DNA of 64,000 bases from Sanghuangporus weigelae (taxonomy: Eukaryota; Basidiomycota; Agaricomycetes; Hymenochaetales; Hymenochaetaceae): the NCBI GenBank assembly GCA_033182465.1, contig CP137318.1, positions 2,356,001 through 2,420,000 on the forward strand, given 5' to 3'. How positions within the stretch are numbered: the stretch's first letter is position 1; every line of letters begins with the position of its first letter. Made by a program: the position numbers and the translations under genes. Positions 33,315 to 46,400 of this stretch are shown here, one piece after another. The notes beneath the pieces were generated by a model. It saw only the letters and a list, made by a program, of their open reading frames with translations. It had not been told where the DNA came from and did not search any database.

Positions 33315-35360
33315 ATGGCTGATCCAATGTAAGCTCTCATTCAAGTAAACCCTGTAACACATTCTCATCATCGCTGGCCGCTCACAGTGGCGACATCGGT
33401 CTCATCGGCTTGGCCGTCATGGTGCGTCATCAACGCCGCCAACGCGCATTGACGCGCCTGTACCCATCTAACTCGCGCATATACGCAGGGACAAAACCTC
33501 ATTCTTAACATGAATGACAAGGGCTTCGTCGTTGTGGCATACAACCGTACCACCAGCAAAGTCCAGCATTTCCTCGAGAATGAGGCAAAGGGTACGGTCA
33601 TCCATTTCATACTGCTTATATGCGCGACTTTCCTCTTATCTTTGTCATTCACAATTTCAGGGACTAAGATCCAAGGAGCTTTCTCCGTCGAAGAGCTCTG
33701 TTCGAAGCTCAAAAGGCCGAGAAAGATCATCCTCCTCGTTAAAGCCGGCTCTGCCGTTGACGACTTTATCAAACAACTCGTCCCTCATCTTGAACAAGGT
33801 GATATCATCATTGACGGCGGCAACTCTCACTATCCCGATTCCATTCGGCGGACGCACGAACTTGAATCCAAGGGCCTTCTCTTCGTTGGTTGTGGTGTCT
33901 CCGGTGGTGAGGAAGGTGCACGTTACGGACCCTCGCTCATGCCGGGTGGTTCAACGGCCGCCTGGCCTGCAATCAAGCCGATTTTCCAGGCTGCAGCTGC
34001 TCAAGTCGAGGGTGTGCCCTGCTGTGACTGGATGGGCGAGACTGGTGCCGGCCACTTCGTGAAAATGGTTCACAACGGTAATTATGCATGTTGCGTATTC
34101 AGAATCCGTCCGTTAATTCAGTTCTCAGGTATTGAGTATGGCGATATGCAGTTAATTGCGGAAGCCTATGACATCTTGAAGCGCGGTCTAGGCCTGCATG
34201 AGGATGAAATTGCATCCGTTTTTGAGAAATGGAACAAAGGCGTTCTTGATTCCTTCCTTATTGAGATTACAACAAATATCCTTCGTTTCAACGACGACGA
34301 TGGACAACCTCTTGTCGCAAAGATTCTTGACAAGGCCGGACAGAAGGGAACGGGCAAATGGACTGCCATTTCCGCTCTTGACTACGGGACTCCAGGTAAG
34401 CTCTATAGGTTAGACTTCTTGCAAAAGGCCCTCGTTTTCATCATTGACTAGTGACACTTATCGGAGAGGCTGTCTTCGCGCGTTGCCTTTCTTCCATAAA
34501 GGAGGAACGCCTTCGCGCGAGCAAGATCATTGCTGGTCCGCAGAAGGAACCGTTCCGTGGTGACAAGCAACAGTTTATCGACGATCTTGAGCAAGCACTC
34601 TACGCATCCAAGATCATCTCATATGCGCAAGGTTTCATGCTCAAGAGGGAAGCTGCCAAAGAGGTTAGCCTTTCTTTCCGATTGAGTTGCATGAACTAAA
34701 TTCACGTTTCACTCAAGCTTAAATGGAATCTTAACTATGCTGGCATTGCTCGTATTTGGCGTGGTGGCTGTATTATCAAAGTTTGTACTATCGCTACGTT
34801 CAGGGCATTTAGTAACTTTCTGACGTAAAAACAGTCCGTCTTCCTGAACGATATCACCAAAGCTTACGAGAAGACACCGGATCTCGAGACATTGCTGTTC
34901 GATGATTTCTTCAATAGAGGCAAGTCGTTCACGACGATTGGTACATTACCCTATTGAAACGAGAACATCATTTTTAGCGGTTCACAAGGCTCAGCCCGGC
35001 TGGCGACGTGTCGTTGCGCAGGCCACTCTCTGGGGCATCCCGACTCCAGCGTTCAGCACTGCTTTGGCATTCTTTGATGGATACAGAAGTGAAATCGTGC
35101 CTGCCAATCTCATTCAAGCTCAGGTGGGCTTAGTAAACCATCTTCTTGCAACATCAGTCGACTGATGAGACTTTAGCGTGACTACTTCGGTGCGCACACT
35201 TTCAAGGTTCTGCCAGGAAAGGAAAATGCGAAGCTTAAGGCGGGAGAGGATATCCGTAAGCTGTTCTTTCCTCGTGGTTTGTAAGCTTACTTACACTGTC
35301 TCAGACGTCAATTGGACCGGTCGCGGTGGAAATGTATCAGCCTCCAGTTATAATGTGTAA
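33315..35360 (+). CDS. GND1: 6-phosphogluconate dehydrogenase, decarboxylating
   Basis: This oxidises 6-phosphogluconate to ribulose 5-phosphate and CO2, producing NADPH in the pentose phosphate pathway in the cytosol. The N-terminus MADPIGDIGLIGLAVMGQNL has the GxAxMG nucleotide-binding loop, and YNRTTSKV follows, the NADP-selecting segment. Catalytic and substrate motifs are present: GDIIIDGGNSHYPDS, GCGVSGGEEGARYGPSLMPGG, GAGHFVKMVHNGIEYGDMQ (with the catalytic Lys and the HNGIEY loop), KGTGKWT, and WNLNYAGIARIWRGGCIIKS. The C-terminus carries DYFGAHTF and ends NVSASSYNV. About seven short introns were seen (for instance inside HNG/IEYGD at 34078-34128). All key residues appear intact. Confidence 0.97.
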
Positions 35361-35551
35361 TTACAGTAGGCCATATAGAGACTACTGTTTAACAGCTTCA
35401 ACGACCCTTGAAAGGGGATGAGCAATACGCAGCTACATGTATGCATATAAAAATAGAATAACAAGTTCACTTCCAATATTGTGCCGTAATCTACTCGAAA
35501 ATTAGCCGAGAAAAGTCCCTATCGGGATATCTACGTTTGTCTCTATCCACC

Positions 35552-38086
35552 ATGTGTGGAATTTTACTCGCTATCCAGCGACAAGAAGACCTCGCAACAG
35601 ACTTCGAGCCAGTATGGAAACAGCTTGAAACAGCGAACTCTGCACGTGGTGGGTTTGCCCGTTCACGAAGAAATTTTATCATACAATTTTCAGTGCATCG
35701 CTGCCATCAGGCCCAGACGCACAGAAGAGCGTTCGCTTCACTGTTTCTTCCGATAAAGGCTTTCCTCTAGATGTCCGCTTTTTTGCCAGTGAGTTAAGAC
35801 TAAGGGGAGACAAGCCTGTCGTCCAACCGCATGTGGACACAGGTAATGTATTATGCTGGAACGGAGAAGTCTGTACACCGCACGCAAGATGAATCCATCA
35901 CACGATAACTAGTGTTTTACAGGTCTTTGAGGGCATCGAGGTTAGCGATTGCGTGCGCATTCATTACTACAGGGCGTTCTTAGGCTTCCACTTTAGATGG
36001 AAGCGTCTGAAAATGATGGAATCAAACTATTTGAGACGATCAAGCAAATAGAAGAAAATCCGAGCCTTGAACTTCTTGCGATCTTTGAATCGATCGAGGG
36101 TCCGTAAGTGGCCCTATGCTGTTCATTTCCAACTTTGATGTGCTTGCTGATTTCTGCTTGAGTTATGCATTCTGCTACTTTCATGTGGGTAATCGACTAG
36201 ACCTTCAGCTTGTCTTTTGCTCATCTTCTTGGTTGAATTTGTTTTTGCAGAAAGCCTTGAAGAGGATATACTTCGGACGAGATCCGCTCGGACGTCGGTC
36301 GCTTCTGATTCATCGACCGACCAGCCAGAAACCGTATCTGATCGTTGCTTCTGTATCTGCCGGCGCGAATCCGTTCTATGATTTTGAAGAGATCGATACA
36401 GTACAGTTTCATTATGCTGATCTGAACAAGTGGAGTACTGGAGTAAGTCTCCATTTGAAAAAGAGTATTTTTTTGTGCTGAAGATTTTATTTTTGGTAAT
36501 TCTAGATAGGCAGCGAATTTCTGCAGACGCTCGGTCGCAGCCACAATCCCGGTCAGACAACGGACTTTGTAAGACGCTGCTGTGTTCAATATGCTGATGC
36601 TGAAATACTGAGCAAAGCGCGTAGAGTACGCCGGCGAGAGTAAACAACGTTATCACAAATACATCCCCTCTTGTCAGTTCTCTGACAGACATACCACCTA
36701 CGTTACTGCATGTGGTAGACAACTTGCTCGATCAACTTGATCGCAGTGTCAGATTGATGGTGCAAGATATCCCGTATCATGCGTACGTTGATTGTCCTCA
36801 GATCGATCGGTTAAGTTTACCTCACAAACCTTCAGGGAGAAAGAGCAAGCTCGAGTTGCAGTATTGTTTTCCGGAGGGATCGACTGCACAATTTTAGCAT
36901 ATCTTGCTGACAGGTTAGTGTTCGTACGGCGTATTTGACATGATTTGTGTCAGATAAATATTGTTATAGGCATCTTCCTCCTGACGAGCCCATAGACCTA
37001 CTGAACGTAGCCTTCGAGAATCCTCGAAAGATACAGATCAGGTCGGACTGTAATGAGAACATCAAGAAGAAAAGAAAATCTGCGCGGAGCAGCACACCAG
37101 ATCCAGTCTCCGTGCTAGGCGATGGCAGATTTGAGCCTTATCTTGTACCAGATCGCGTTACTGGCCTCGAGGAGTTGGCTGAACTTCGGACAGCCTGCCC
37201 ACACCGACAATGGAACTTTGTAAGCATCTGATATGTTTGAGAGTTCATTGTTGTTGACTAGCCAAAGCAAGGTTGAAGTAGATGTAACGTTTGAGGTTAG
37301 CTTTCTCGAATCTCCAAACACCAATTCACTTTTGACGAGAGATCAGGAGACAACAAGTAACCGACCAGTCGTTGAAAATGTTATGCATCCCTGCAAAACG
37401 GTGATGGATCTAGTAAGATAATTCTATATATTGAAAGGCAATCTAGCAGCTGATGATTTGAAAGAGCCTGGGTCTTGCACTTTATTTTGCATCCAGAGGC
37501 ATTGGTCACATTAAGACAGAAGATTCTCAGAAAATCCCTTATGCCAGCACAGCTCGAGTATTGGTATTGCTGTCACGAATTTTTGCGCCTTGATTCTATG
37601 CTTATATACGATCAGCTTAACGGGCTTGGAGCGGATGAGCTCCTCGGGGGTTATTGGCGACATAGAACTGTTTATAACTCAGGCGGTTGGCCAGCTCTTA
37701 TTGAAGAGGTCTGAGATATTTTGCACATTTGTCAGATTGATGTCTGAAACGGATTCCACTTACAGCTTCAGCTGGAGATCGATCGGATACCGGCTCGTAA
37801 CCTGGGGCGAGACGATCGTATAATCTCATCGCACGGCAAAGAAGCACGGCATCCGTTCCTCTCCTTGTCCGTCGTTAACTATCTTGCAAAACTCCCGGTT
37901 CATTATAAACTGGATCCTCGCCTGCCACTTGGGCTTGGGGACAAGATGCTCCTTCGGCTGGCAGCGAGAAAGGTCGGACTTGAGCTAGCAAGTTCACGGA
38001 AGAAGAGGGCGATGCAATTTGGTAGCCACTCGGCACGCATGAAGTCAGGAGGGTCCGAGAGGAAAGGCGACCTGATTCTGAGCTAG
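35552..38086 (+). CDS. Asparagine synthetase domain-containing protein 1 (ASNSD1)-like
   Basis: These proteins combine a class-II glutaminase-like N-terminus with a C-terminal asparagine-synthetase PP-loop domain; their substrate is not firmly established. The start is fixed by MCGILLAIQRQ, with Cys2 in the nucleophile position. Next come ELRLRGDKPVVQP and LCWNGEVFEG, then GRDPLGRRSLLI. The ATP-binding PP-loop reads [36 protein letters not shown], and the second synthetase motif is ARVLLNGLGADELLGGYWRHR. The C-terminus has RHPFLSLSVVNYLAKLP and the family end KKRAMQFGSHSARM with RKGDL. Introns are many; one is needed at about 37563-37613 to join ARVL to LNGLGADE. All catalytic positions I can see are intact. 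It lies 190 bp after 6PGD. Confidence 0.88.
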
Positions 38087-38524
38087 CGTATCGCATCCGT
38101 AATCCGCTGTTGTCTGTAGACAAGCAGATGTCTAGGTCACGATCTAACCGCCTCATGCTTAGATGCTATTTGCTGAAGACTTGTTCATACTCTTAGAGAC
38201 TGTAGCTACTGAGCCCAGTAGGAGCTAGCAGACAAGCTAAGCCATCTGGCCATCTCATTATTATAGAAATAAATAGAAAATTGGACTTTGGTTACGCAGG
38301 TAAATACTGTTGTCGAACAATTTATAACGGTGAAACTTGAAGTTCTTGTGTGTGATAAGATCGACATCCGTCGATCACTCGGAAAGCACTTGGTCCTGAT
38401 TGGCTGAAGATCCATCGGCCGATCGACGTCAACTCTAAAACTAAACTAAAATATTTCCTTTTGACCAACTGCCTAGTCTTCGTCTTCCCGTCAGTTCCGT
38501 GCAGCCGGCCAGGCGTCGCAAGCC
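38087..38524. other. Intergenic region before the aconitase gene
   Basis: Tandem genes 438 bp apart. Nothing gene-like. An AT-rich patch at 38255-38290 and CTAAAACTAAACTAAAATA-like sequence at about 38434-38452 precede the aconitase start. No clear TATA box. Confidence 0.5.
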
Positions 38525-41500
38525 ATGGCATTCTCGTCGACCACTGCCTTAGGTCGCGCGAGCCTACGAGCTCTTGCAAGGTCACTGGCAACCCATGCCT
38601 CACTCCTCGAAAAGGACTGCACCACAATTACACCTCCTTATGCTCGTTTGCAGGATAATCTCAAGCGGGTTCGCGCAATCTTAGATGATAGACCGTTGAC
38701 TCTGGCGGAAAAGATCCTTTACAGCCATATTCACGAGCCGGAGAAGACCCTAGCTGGGAAGAAAAACATTCGTGGGGAATATCTGCAGCTTCGGCCCCAG
38801 CGTGTAGCTATGCAGGATGCTTCCGCCCAGTAAGTAGTTATAGGCCTCCTCGAAAAATCAGCTGAATTAAGATAAACTTTTTTGGAGGATGGCAATGTAA
38901 GTCGATTTTTAGGTCTAAGACAATTATCAATCCTTATGTACTTCTTAGATTACAATTTATGAGCGCGGGTCTACCGACCTGTGCTGTTCCGACTAGTATC
39001 CACTGTGACCATCTAATACAAGCTTCTGAAGGTGCTGAGGCTGATCTCAAAGTGCGTTGCTTGTATTTTAGATTCCAATTGGTCAATCTCATGATACGAA
39101 ATACAGCGCTCAATAATATCAAACAAAGAGGTCTTCGATTTCTTAAAAAGTGCTGCGAAGAAATACGGTATTATTCATCGCGACCTTGTCATAGGTTATC
39201 TGGATTATAACTTTCTTTCAGGTATCGAGTTTTGGGGTCCTGGGTCTGGGATCATACATCAGATCGTATTAGAGAATTATGCTGCACCAGGAATGCTCAT
39301 GTATGTCTGTTTCAGTTGCAATGACTTCGAGTGCTAATGTTTAATACTGCAAGGCTGGGAACAGGTATAATTTTCTGCTTTGCATTTAGGCAGATGGCTG
39401 GCTATAAACTTTATTTTCTCAGACTCGCATACACCTAATGCAGGAGGGCTCGGATTGATAGCTATTGGCGTTGGAGGCGCCGACGCGGTGGACGCAATGA
39501 CAGGAACTCCCTGGGAGCTCAAGGCACCGCACATAGTTGGTTTGTTGCTTCGTTTCGGCCTGTTCTGTTTGATTTGTCTGATATCCTGGCAGGCATCCAT
39601 CTTACCGGACAGATGAATGGATGGACGACAAGTAAGGATCTCATTTTAAGTATTGCTGGACTCCTGACTGTCCGAGTAAGCGCCTTCCCCTTTTTTCATT
39701 GCTGAGTCCGTCTTCATTACACCAGCATAGGGCGGTACAGGACGCATTTTGGAATATTTTGGGCCTGGTGTCTTCAGCCAGTCGTGCACTGGTAAGTTGA
39801 TTAAAGGCGCTGTTTTATCTCGCTTTTAAATTGAGCTATGTTTTTGAAAGGTCTCGCGACGATTGCAAATATGGGTGCAGAAGGTACGTTGGGAATTGTT
39901 CGTCTATAAAGAGCGACGATTGAACTGAAATGTGAAGTCGGCGCGACTTCCTCGACCTTTCCGTATACACCAAACATGAGGTCCTACTTACGAGCGACTG
40001 GACGATCTGCTGTTGCAATAGCTGCTGATGAGGCTGCTTCTCAGGGCTTCTTGAGCGCCGATGAAGGGGCTGAATATGACGAAGTGATTGAGATTGTACG
40101 TTTTCTTAGAGCGGATCCCATATAACATCCCGATCTAAATCATACACGCGACAGAATCTTTCGGAACTTGAGCCGACTATTAACGGTCCCTTCACGCCTG
40201 ACTTAGCGACATCTCTGTCGAAGTTCGGTGAATTCGTGAAACAGGAAGGTTGGAAGGACGAAATATCTGCTAGCCTTATCGGATCTTGTACGAACAGCTC
40301 CTATGAGGATATGGTATGCTTCGTCTTCGCTTTTCCTCGTAGTGCATGCTAAAAGTTCTGTTCAAGACACGCGTATCAGACCTCGCTCATCAGGCAAAGG
40401 ATGCAGGCTTGAAAGTGAAGGTACCATTTCTCTGCACACCGGGCTCCGAGCAAATTAGAGCGACTATGGAGAGGGACAACATTACGTCTTCACTTGAAGA
40501 AGTTGGAGCCACTGTCCTAGCAAATGCTTGCGGTCCTTGCATCGGCCAATGGAAACGTGACGATAAAAAAGGCGAAGAAAATGGTATTTCTGTCTGATTG
40601 AGAATGCTATCGCCTTTACTCATTGTTATACATAGCTATCCTAACATCCTTTAACCGGAATTTCCGTTCTCGCAACGATGGTAACAAAGATACTATGAAC
40701 TTCCTTGCTTCACCGACTATTGTTACCGCCATGGCATTCTCGGGGAAGCTATCTTTCAATCCCATGACTGATCCTATAGAGCTTCCGTCCGGCGAGTTAT
40801 TCAAGTTCAGGCCTCCTCAGGGTCAGGATCTACCTTCTGAAGGGTTCACACCCGGGGATCTTTCCCTATATCCGCGACCAAATCCGGATTCTCACCCCGA
40901 CACTGAGATAGCTATTTCACCGACATCTACTCGACTAGAGATTCTCAAGCCTTTTGAGAGTCACTTCGGACCTCAGAATCCACGAGGTCTCGAGCTCCCT
41001 TCACTGAAAGTGCTCATGCGGGTCCGAGGAAAGTGCACAACAGACCATATATCTGCAGCTGTACGTATCCTCATGTTTATGAATAATGCCAGAAATTTGG
41101 GTCTGACTTCATCTGCCAGGGGCCCTGGCTCAAGTATAAGGGTCACTTGTCAAACATCTCTGAGAATCTTTGTAAGTAAAGCCGAAAGTTGAGGTTTGAT
41201 CCTTGCTAACCAATTCCAATGTAGTGATAACGGTAGGTTTGATAACGTGACCGTAGAAATAGTCGTATTCATCCTTCTTCCATAAAGGCCGCAAATGATG
41301 AAGGCGGCGATGTTAATGTGGCATTTGATCACGACCATGGTCCAGGCGAGTCGTTGACTGATACAATTCCAAACGTTGCCAAGCGACTTCGGGCTCGTAG
41401 TCAACCTTGGGCTTTAGTTGTAGACGAAAACTACGGTGAAGGTAGTGCACGAGAACATGCTGCATTACAGCCGCGGTTCTATGGTATGTTCACTTAGTTT

Positions 41501-41906
41501 ATTCACGTTCGAATTCGACCAAACTCGTGAAATTTTAGGATGCGCTTTGATCGTTGCTCGATCATTCGCCAGAATCCACGAGACAAACCTCAAGGTAAGC
41601 CCCACGTCATCATGAACAACCGCATGGCAGCGATCTTACGATATTGCCATCCTGCAGAAACAAGGCATTCTGCCTCTTTGGTTCGTTGAGAGCAGCAATT
41701 ACTCTCGGATTGGGTCTGGCGACGTTGTCGAGACTATCGGATTGGGGGATCTTCTGAACGGTGACTCAACTTCAACCATTCGTTTGAAAGTCACAAAACG
41801 AGATGGACAGACGTTCGAGATCCCCACGAGACACACAATGTCTAATGATCAGCTTAAGTGGCTGAGAGCTGGATCTGCGCTGAATTACATTCGCTCACAG
41901 CTCTGA
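38525..41906 (+). CDS. Mitochondrial aconitase family enzyme
   Basis: Aconitases are 4Fe-4S hydro-lyases that isomerise citrate and isocitrate; a second fungal paralogue works on homocitrate in lysine synthesis. The N-terminus, [25 protein letters not shown], is a clear mitochondrial presequence. Motifs in order: [96 protein letters not shown] and [10 protein letters not shown]. The three cluster Cys are those of SCT and CGPC. The swivel domain has [18 protein letters not shown] and [18 protein letters not shown]. The C-terminus ends ALNYIRSQL. Two microexons (38888-38896 and 41225-41232) are needed to keep conserved residues. The sequence does not let me decide between citrate aconitase and the Aco2-type paralogue. 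Confidence 0.92.
38888..38896 (+). other. 9-nt microexon of the aconitase gene
   Basis: Flanked by acceptor TTTTGGAG and donor GTAAGT. Joining it to GCCCA upstream (38830) and ATTACAATTT downstream (38950) yields SAQMAILQFMSAG, the conserved aconitase stretch. Without it the Met-Ala-Ile link is lost. Confidence 0.75.
41225..41232 (+). other. 8-nt microexon of the aconitase gene
   Basis: The sequence TGATAACG lies between acceptor ATGTAG and donor GTAGGT. Inclusion gives NISENLLITAANDEGG with the frame kept on both sides. The neighbouring sequence has stops in the needed frame, so no longer exon fits. Confidence 0.75.
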
Positions 41907-42071
41907 GATTTGGTAGTTGTAGACATCGCGTGGATTCCCCAATCTGTAGACTTTGGATAGCTTAAACGAAAAGTATGATACTTTTACTACTCGTCAGTTC
42001 CAGTTCCAGTATACTGTCATCCAATAAAAATCCGTACACTATGTAATAAAAGCAGGGTAACAGACATCCGC

Positions 42072-43226
42072 TCAGGAGGTCGCCGCTTCCGCATTATTTG
42101 CTGATCCCAGGCCATCTTCACTCTGCTCCACGCCGAGGCGTTTACGCTTTCGAACTCTTTTTCTTGTCCGCTTAGACGCTGTTTGCGATGTAGACCGATT
42201 GTCCACATCCTCTTGCTGCCGAGCATCACCATCACCGTCATCGTCATCGTTCTCATGCTTCCTTTTCGAGCCAACGGACTGAGTCTGTTCCTGATGGTTT
42301 CTCGACTGTGTTTGCCTGTTGCTCTCCTTCGGTTTCTTCTTCTTTACACTCAACGGATTCGGACCTTTAGGGCCCTGTTTCTTCTTTATCGGCGGCGCAT
42401 CTGTGTTCGCATCTGACTTTTCGAGCGTCGAAACGATGTTACTCGACTCGGCTTCAGAGGGCTTCATACGCTCAATCTCCATCTAGTAACATGGTGAGCA
42501 TTGTAGCCTGGGAACCAAGTAGAGCTACGCACCATAGATTTCACTCTTTCCGTTGCTTCACTAGCTGGTTCAAGGATTATTACGCTTCGTTTTATGTGCA
42601 CCAGCGGAACGCCGGGAACCTGGCGGGCATATTGTCTTATTGAAGACGACTGAGCGGAGAGGATATAGCGGTGCTTATTCGTTTGACCTAGGTAAAATGG
42701 AGATGAATAGAGAAAACCAAAGGTGTTGACATGGGATTGTCATACCTATGACTTCCTTCAAGCAGTCCACTTCTGGTATTGCCTCCCTATGATTACACCT
42801 TCTTCGCTCAAAGTTCTTTGCTAGATCGACAGCAGGTTGAGCAGTGCGTCCTGCAAGATAAAGTCGATTGATGCAGCATTGTGTGATCACTTTGAGAATT
42901 GAGCAGAATGAGTGTCCAGCATTTCGAGAAGCACGACTGACACACTAGGTTTTACCGTTCCTTGTAAGACAACTGTCAACTGCTTCGCAAGATCGATCTT
43001 TGACGATACTGCCTCTGAACACATCTCAGAATCGACTTCGAGTTGAAGGGCCACACGATATGAAACCGAACGAAGGTCAGTTCATGTCTTTATTCCATCT
43101 TCAGACAATTAGATATGAAGATATGTGTGTATTCTTACCTAGTACCTGGTAAGGCTGCCGAAAACCGAAGCTCATGCAGTATACATGCATGAGCTTCCGG
43201 TATGCTTTGGTGCGTTTCTGTCGCAT
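42072..43226 (-). CDS. UTP23: rRNA-processing protein UTP23 (SSU processome, PIN-like)
   Basis: Utp23 belongs to the small-subunit processome and helps release snR30 during early 18S rRNA processing in the nucleolus. The ATG at 43226 starts MRQKRTKAYRKLMHVYCMSFGFRQPYQVL, the characteristic N-terminus. Then come KIDLAKQLTVVLQGTVKP, CCINRLYL, AVDLAKNFERRRCNHREAIPEVDCL (Cys/His zinc-binding part), the HRYIL block, and VPGVPLVHIKRSVIILEPASEAT. The C-terminus is a long basic low-complexity tail with KKKQGPKGPNPLSVKKKKPKE, a family hallmark. Four or more introns. The PIN-like fold of Utp23 is known to be degenerate, so enzymatic activity is not expected. It converges on the aconitase gene with 165 bp between stops. 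Confidence 0.92.
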
Positions 43227-43474
43227 TTCAGATTGTAGTAATTGGTAAAGAGCGAAGAATGTTATGGCGGAAGAGCGGGCCGGGCGAAAGCCGGCAAGTC
43301 GGTCGGCAAGATCACCCGTGCACTACTTGAACTTTACCAACGCGGTGGGATGAATATCAACAATCCTCTGGTTTTATCGGCCAACCATATTGTTCCGCTT
43401 CGATGGGCTATATAAACCATCGAATGCGCCTACCATGACTCTGAAGGTCTATCAAGGTCCTCTGTTTTGATTCA
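43227..43474 (+). promoter_or_regulatory. Divergent UTP23/beta-mannosidase promoter with TATA box
   Basis: 248 bp between start codons. A TATATAAA box at 43410-43417 lies about 60 bp before the beta-mannosidase ATG and faces it. It sits inside an inverted repeat with 6-bp arms (CGATGG at 43401-43406 and CCATCG at 43417-43422). A direct repeat CGGCAAG occurs at 43292-43298 and 43304-43310 and could be a Zn-cluster regulator site. This is one of the few clear TATA boxes in the window, as expected for a regulated carbohydrate-enzyme gene. Confidence 0.6.
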
Positions 43475-46400
43475 ATGCACGCAGGACGTCAAACAGTCGT
43501 GCTCAGCTCCAGCTGGAAATGGAAGGAGCGAGACAACAAGCTTGTCAATGTCCTTGAAGAATTGTCCTCGGAAGGTTGGAGGCCGGTCCATTCTGGAGTT
43601 CCTTCCGAGATACACGTCGAATTAATGCACGCAAACCTCATTCCTCACCCTTTCGAGGGGTTCAATGAGCATAAAGCTCAATGTAGGTAATCTGCATATC
43701 TTACACCATCTGCTGGTTGTCTAATAACTACATTCAAGGGGTCGGAGAGCGAGAATGGATGTATATGACTACACTAGCATTTGATAAGCCTTCGTCGATC
43801 GAATTTGCGGAACTCGAGTTCGAAGGCTTGGATACCTTCTGCTCCATTTATCTTGTGAGCTAATTAATCCATACTCACAACAGTAAATTCGCTCATATTA
43901 TCAAGGATGGAGAATTGCTCTTGGAGACGAATAACCAGTTCCGGACTTACCAGGTTAGTCTATGCTCCTATGTCCCTACGTCATTCACAACTCATAACAA
44001 TTGCTTGATGTCAAAGGTTCAACTGGTTCCAGCGAACTTGAAAAACGAAAGCTCCCTTCTCCTGCATTTTAAATGCGCAAAGGATATCGCACTTTCGGAA
44101 GAGGCAAAATATGGTCGTGTTCGCGCCGGTTCTTGTAACCTCGGGCATCCCAGCCGTGTTTACGTTAGGAAGGCACAATACGATTGGAGGTATGTTTGTA
44201 CTGCGATTTATTCTGAATGAGGGCTTATTTCTTCACTTCAATAGATGGGACTGGGTAGGTGGTCCTTTATCCACTGTCCTTTTTATTTTTAATATTTTTA
44301 ACCATTATATAGGGTCCGGAACTACTCACTGCTGGGCCTTACAGGCCGATCAGTCTCTTCACATACACTACGAGAATATCAGACTTAAATTCTCAAGCGG
44401 TCGTCTCTGCAAGTTTGTTGCCTTCTTTAGCTGTTGAGCTGGCACTGCGCGGAAACGTCAAGTCCGTGGCAGATGTCACTGTTGCTCTACGCACTCGATC
44501 AGGCAGAATCATAAAGGAGCAGACCATCAACGGACATCAGTTGTTTCCAGGACCGAATGCGTCTGCGGAGCTTGTGTCTTGGTCGTTCGGAATGAGCGAG
44601 GTGCAACTCTGGTGGCCGACCGGCTACGGTACACAAGAGCTGTATGAAGTGGAAGTCACCCTTCTCGGTGAAGTATGTGACCAGAATCTCCGCACTACAA
44701 TAGATTAACAGTACTTTTTGCACAAGAACTCTTCCATTCTAGACAGGCAGACCAAGAAAGTTGGGTTCCGCCGGGTGCGCTTGATACAAGAATCTCTTAC
44801 TCAGGCGGATAAATATGGCAAAGGCACGACCTTTCTGTTCGAGATTAATAATGTTCGTATGTTCATTGGTGGTAAGTAGGATGAGAAGCTTTTCGTTGAA
44901 AACAAAATGATCCATGCTTATATGCGCAGGCTCGAATTGGGTTCCCGGAGATGCATTTCTGACCACAGTAACACCGGAGCGATATGGAGCGTGGCTTCAA
45001 CTGATGAAAGATGGTAATCAAAACATGGTGCGTCTTTGGGGAGGTGGTGTCTATGAGCCGGACATCTTTTACGAGATCTGCGATGGTAGGCCACTGGTTG
45101 CGATCTGGCCTGTGATTTATTCTGACATGACAAACGATAGAACTGGGACTTCTGGTCTGGCAGGACTTCCAGTTTGCATGCGGAATATATCCAGGGCATG
45201 AAGACTTCGTCGCAAACGTGGAGATGGAAGCTGAAGATAATGTTCGTCGTCTTCGCCACCATCCGTGTATAACCCTCTTCTGTGGAAACAATGAAGGTAA
45301 TGGGGCTCAACTGACCTGCTTCAGAAGCTAAACTGTACGCAGACTATCAGCAAATTCTACAGTGGGATGGTAAGTCTTGATACAGTCTTCTAGAATCGTG
45401 CTTAGGATATTTGCTCCAGTTGAAACCGACTTCCCTGCACGCAGGATTTACGAGGAAGTTTTGCCGAAGGTGGTCAGTAGTTTTACCAAAGATGAAGTTC
45501 CATATCATCGAGGTTCTCCGTATGGTGGAAAGGGTTGGGATACCGCCGACCCCACTGTTGGTGATGTGCATCAATGGAATGTCTGGGCTGGGACACGCGT
45601 CTATCATGATTATGATATTTTGGGCGGACGATTTGTTAGGTATGTGTCAGTCTCCTGACTTGCTGCCCCCTTCTTGAAACTGGTCATAAGTGAATTCGGT
45701 ATGCCTTCGATGCCTGACATGAGAACAGTAAATCACTGGTTGTGTGATACACCTGAATCTGAAAGATACGCGCAATCGAAGATCATGGCCCAACATGACA
45801 AAGCGGGCAGTCACGAACGGCGCTTTGCGTTCTGCTTAGGCGATAATTTCAGATATACGTCGGAATTAGAAACGTGAGTCGGTGGATACAAAGCTCTTCT
45901 CGTGAGATGCTCATTTCATTATTTCTCCAGACATGTATACAACACACAGATGCTTCAGTCGGATGCTATGGGCTATGCTTATCGCATGTGGCGACGAGAA
46001 TGGAGGGGCCCCGGCAAAGAATATGTGAGTAGCCTGATGACATACGAGATGATGAAGATTCAATTCCCATGTCAGACTTCCGGTGCAATAGTCTGGCAAA
46101 TCAATGACTCTTGGCCAGTTACCTCGTGGGCTATCGTAGACTACTTCGTGAGCGTGTTGCGTCACATATGACTGCTCATTGACTTACTGTATATGAACAG
46201 AAGCGGCCGAAACCTGCATATTATGCCATCGCTCGTGAATTGAAGCAATGCAGCGTAGGGATCTTCCGTGAAGTAAGCTTTGACATTTCATCCCGTTCAG
46301 TTTTCAGGTTATGACATCTTTCTCCCAGGTCAAGAAAAGCAGGGAATGTGATCGACCGCGACAATTCTACGATTTCAATACATTCCCATGTGTTTCCGCA

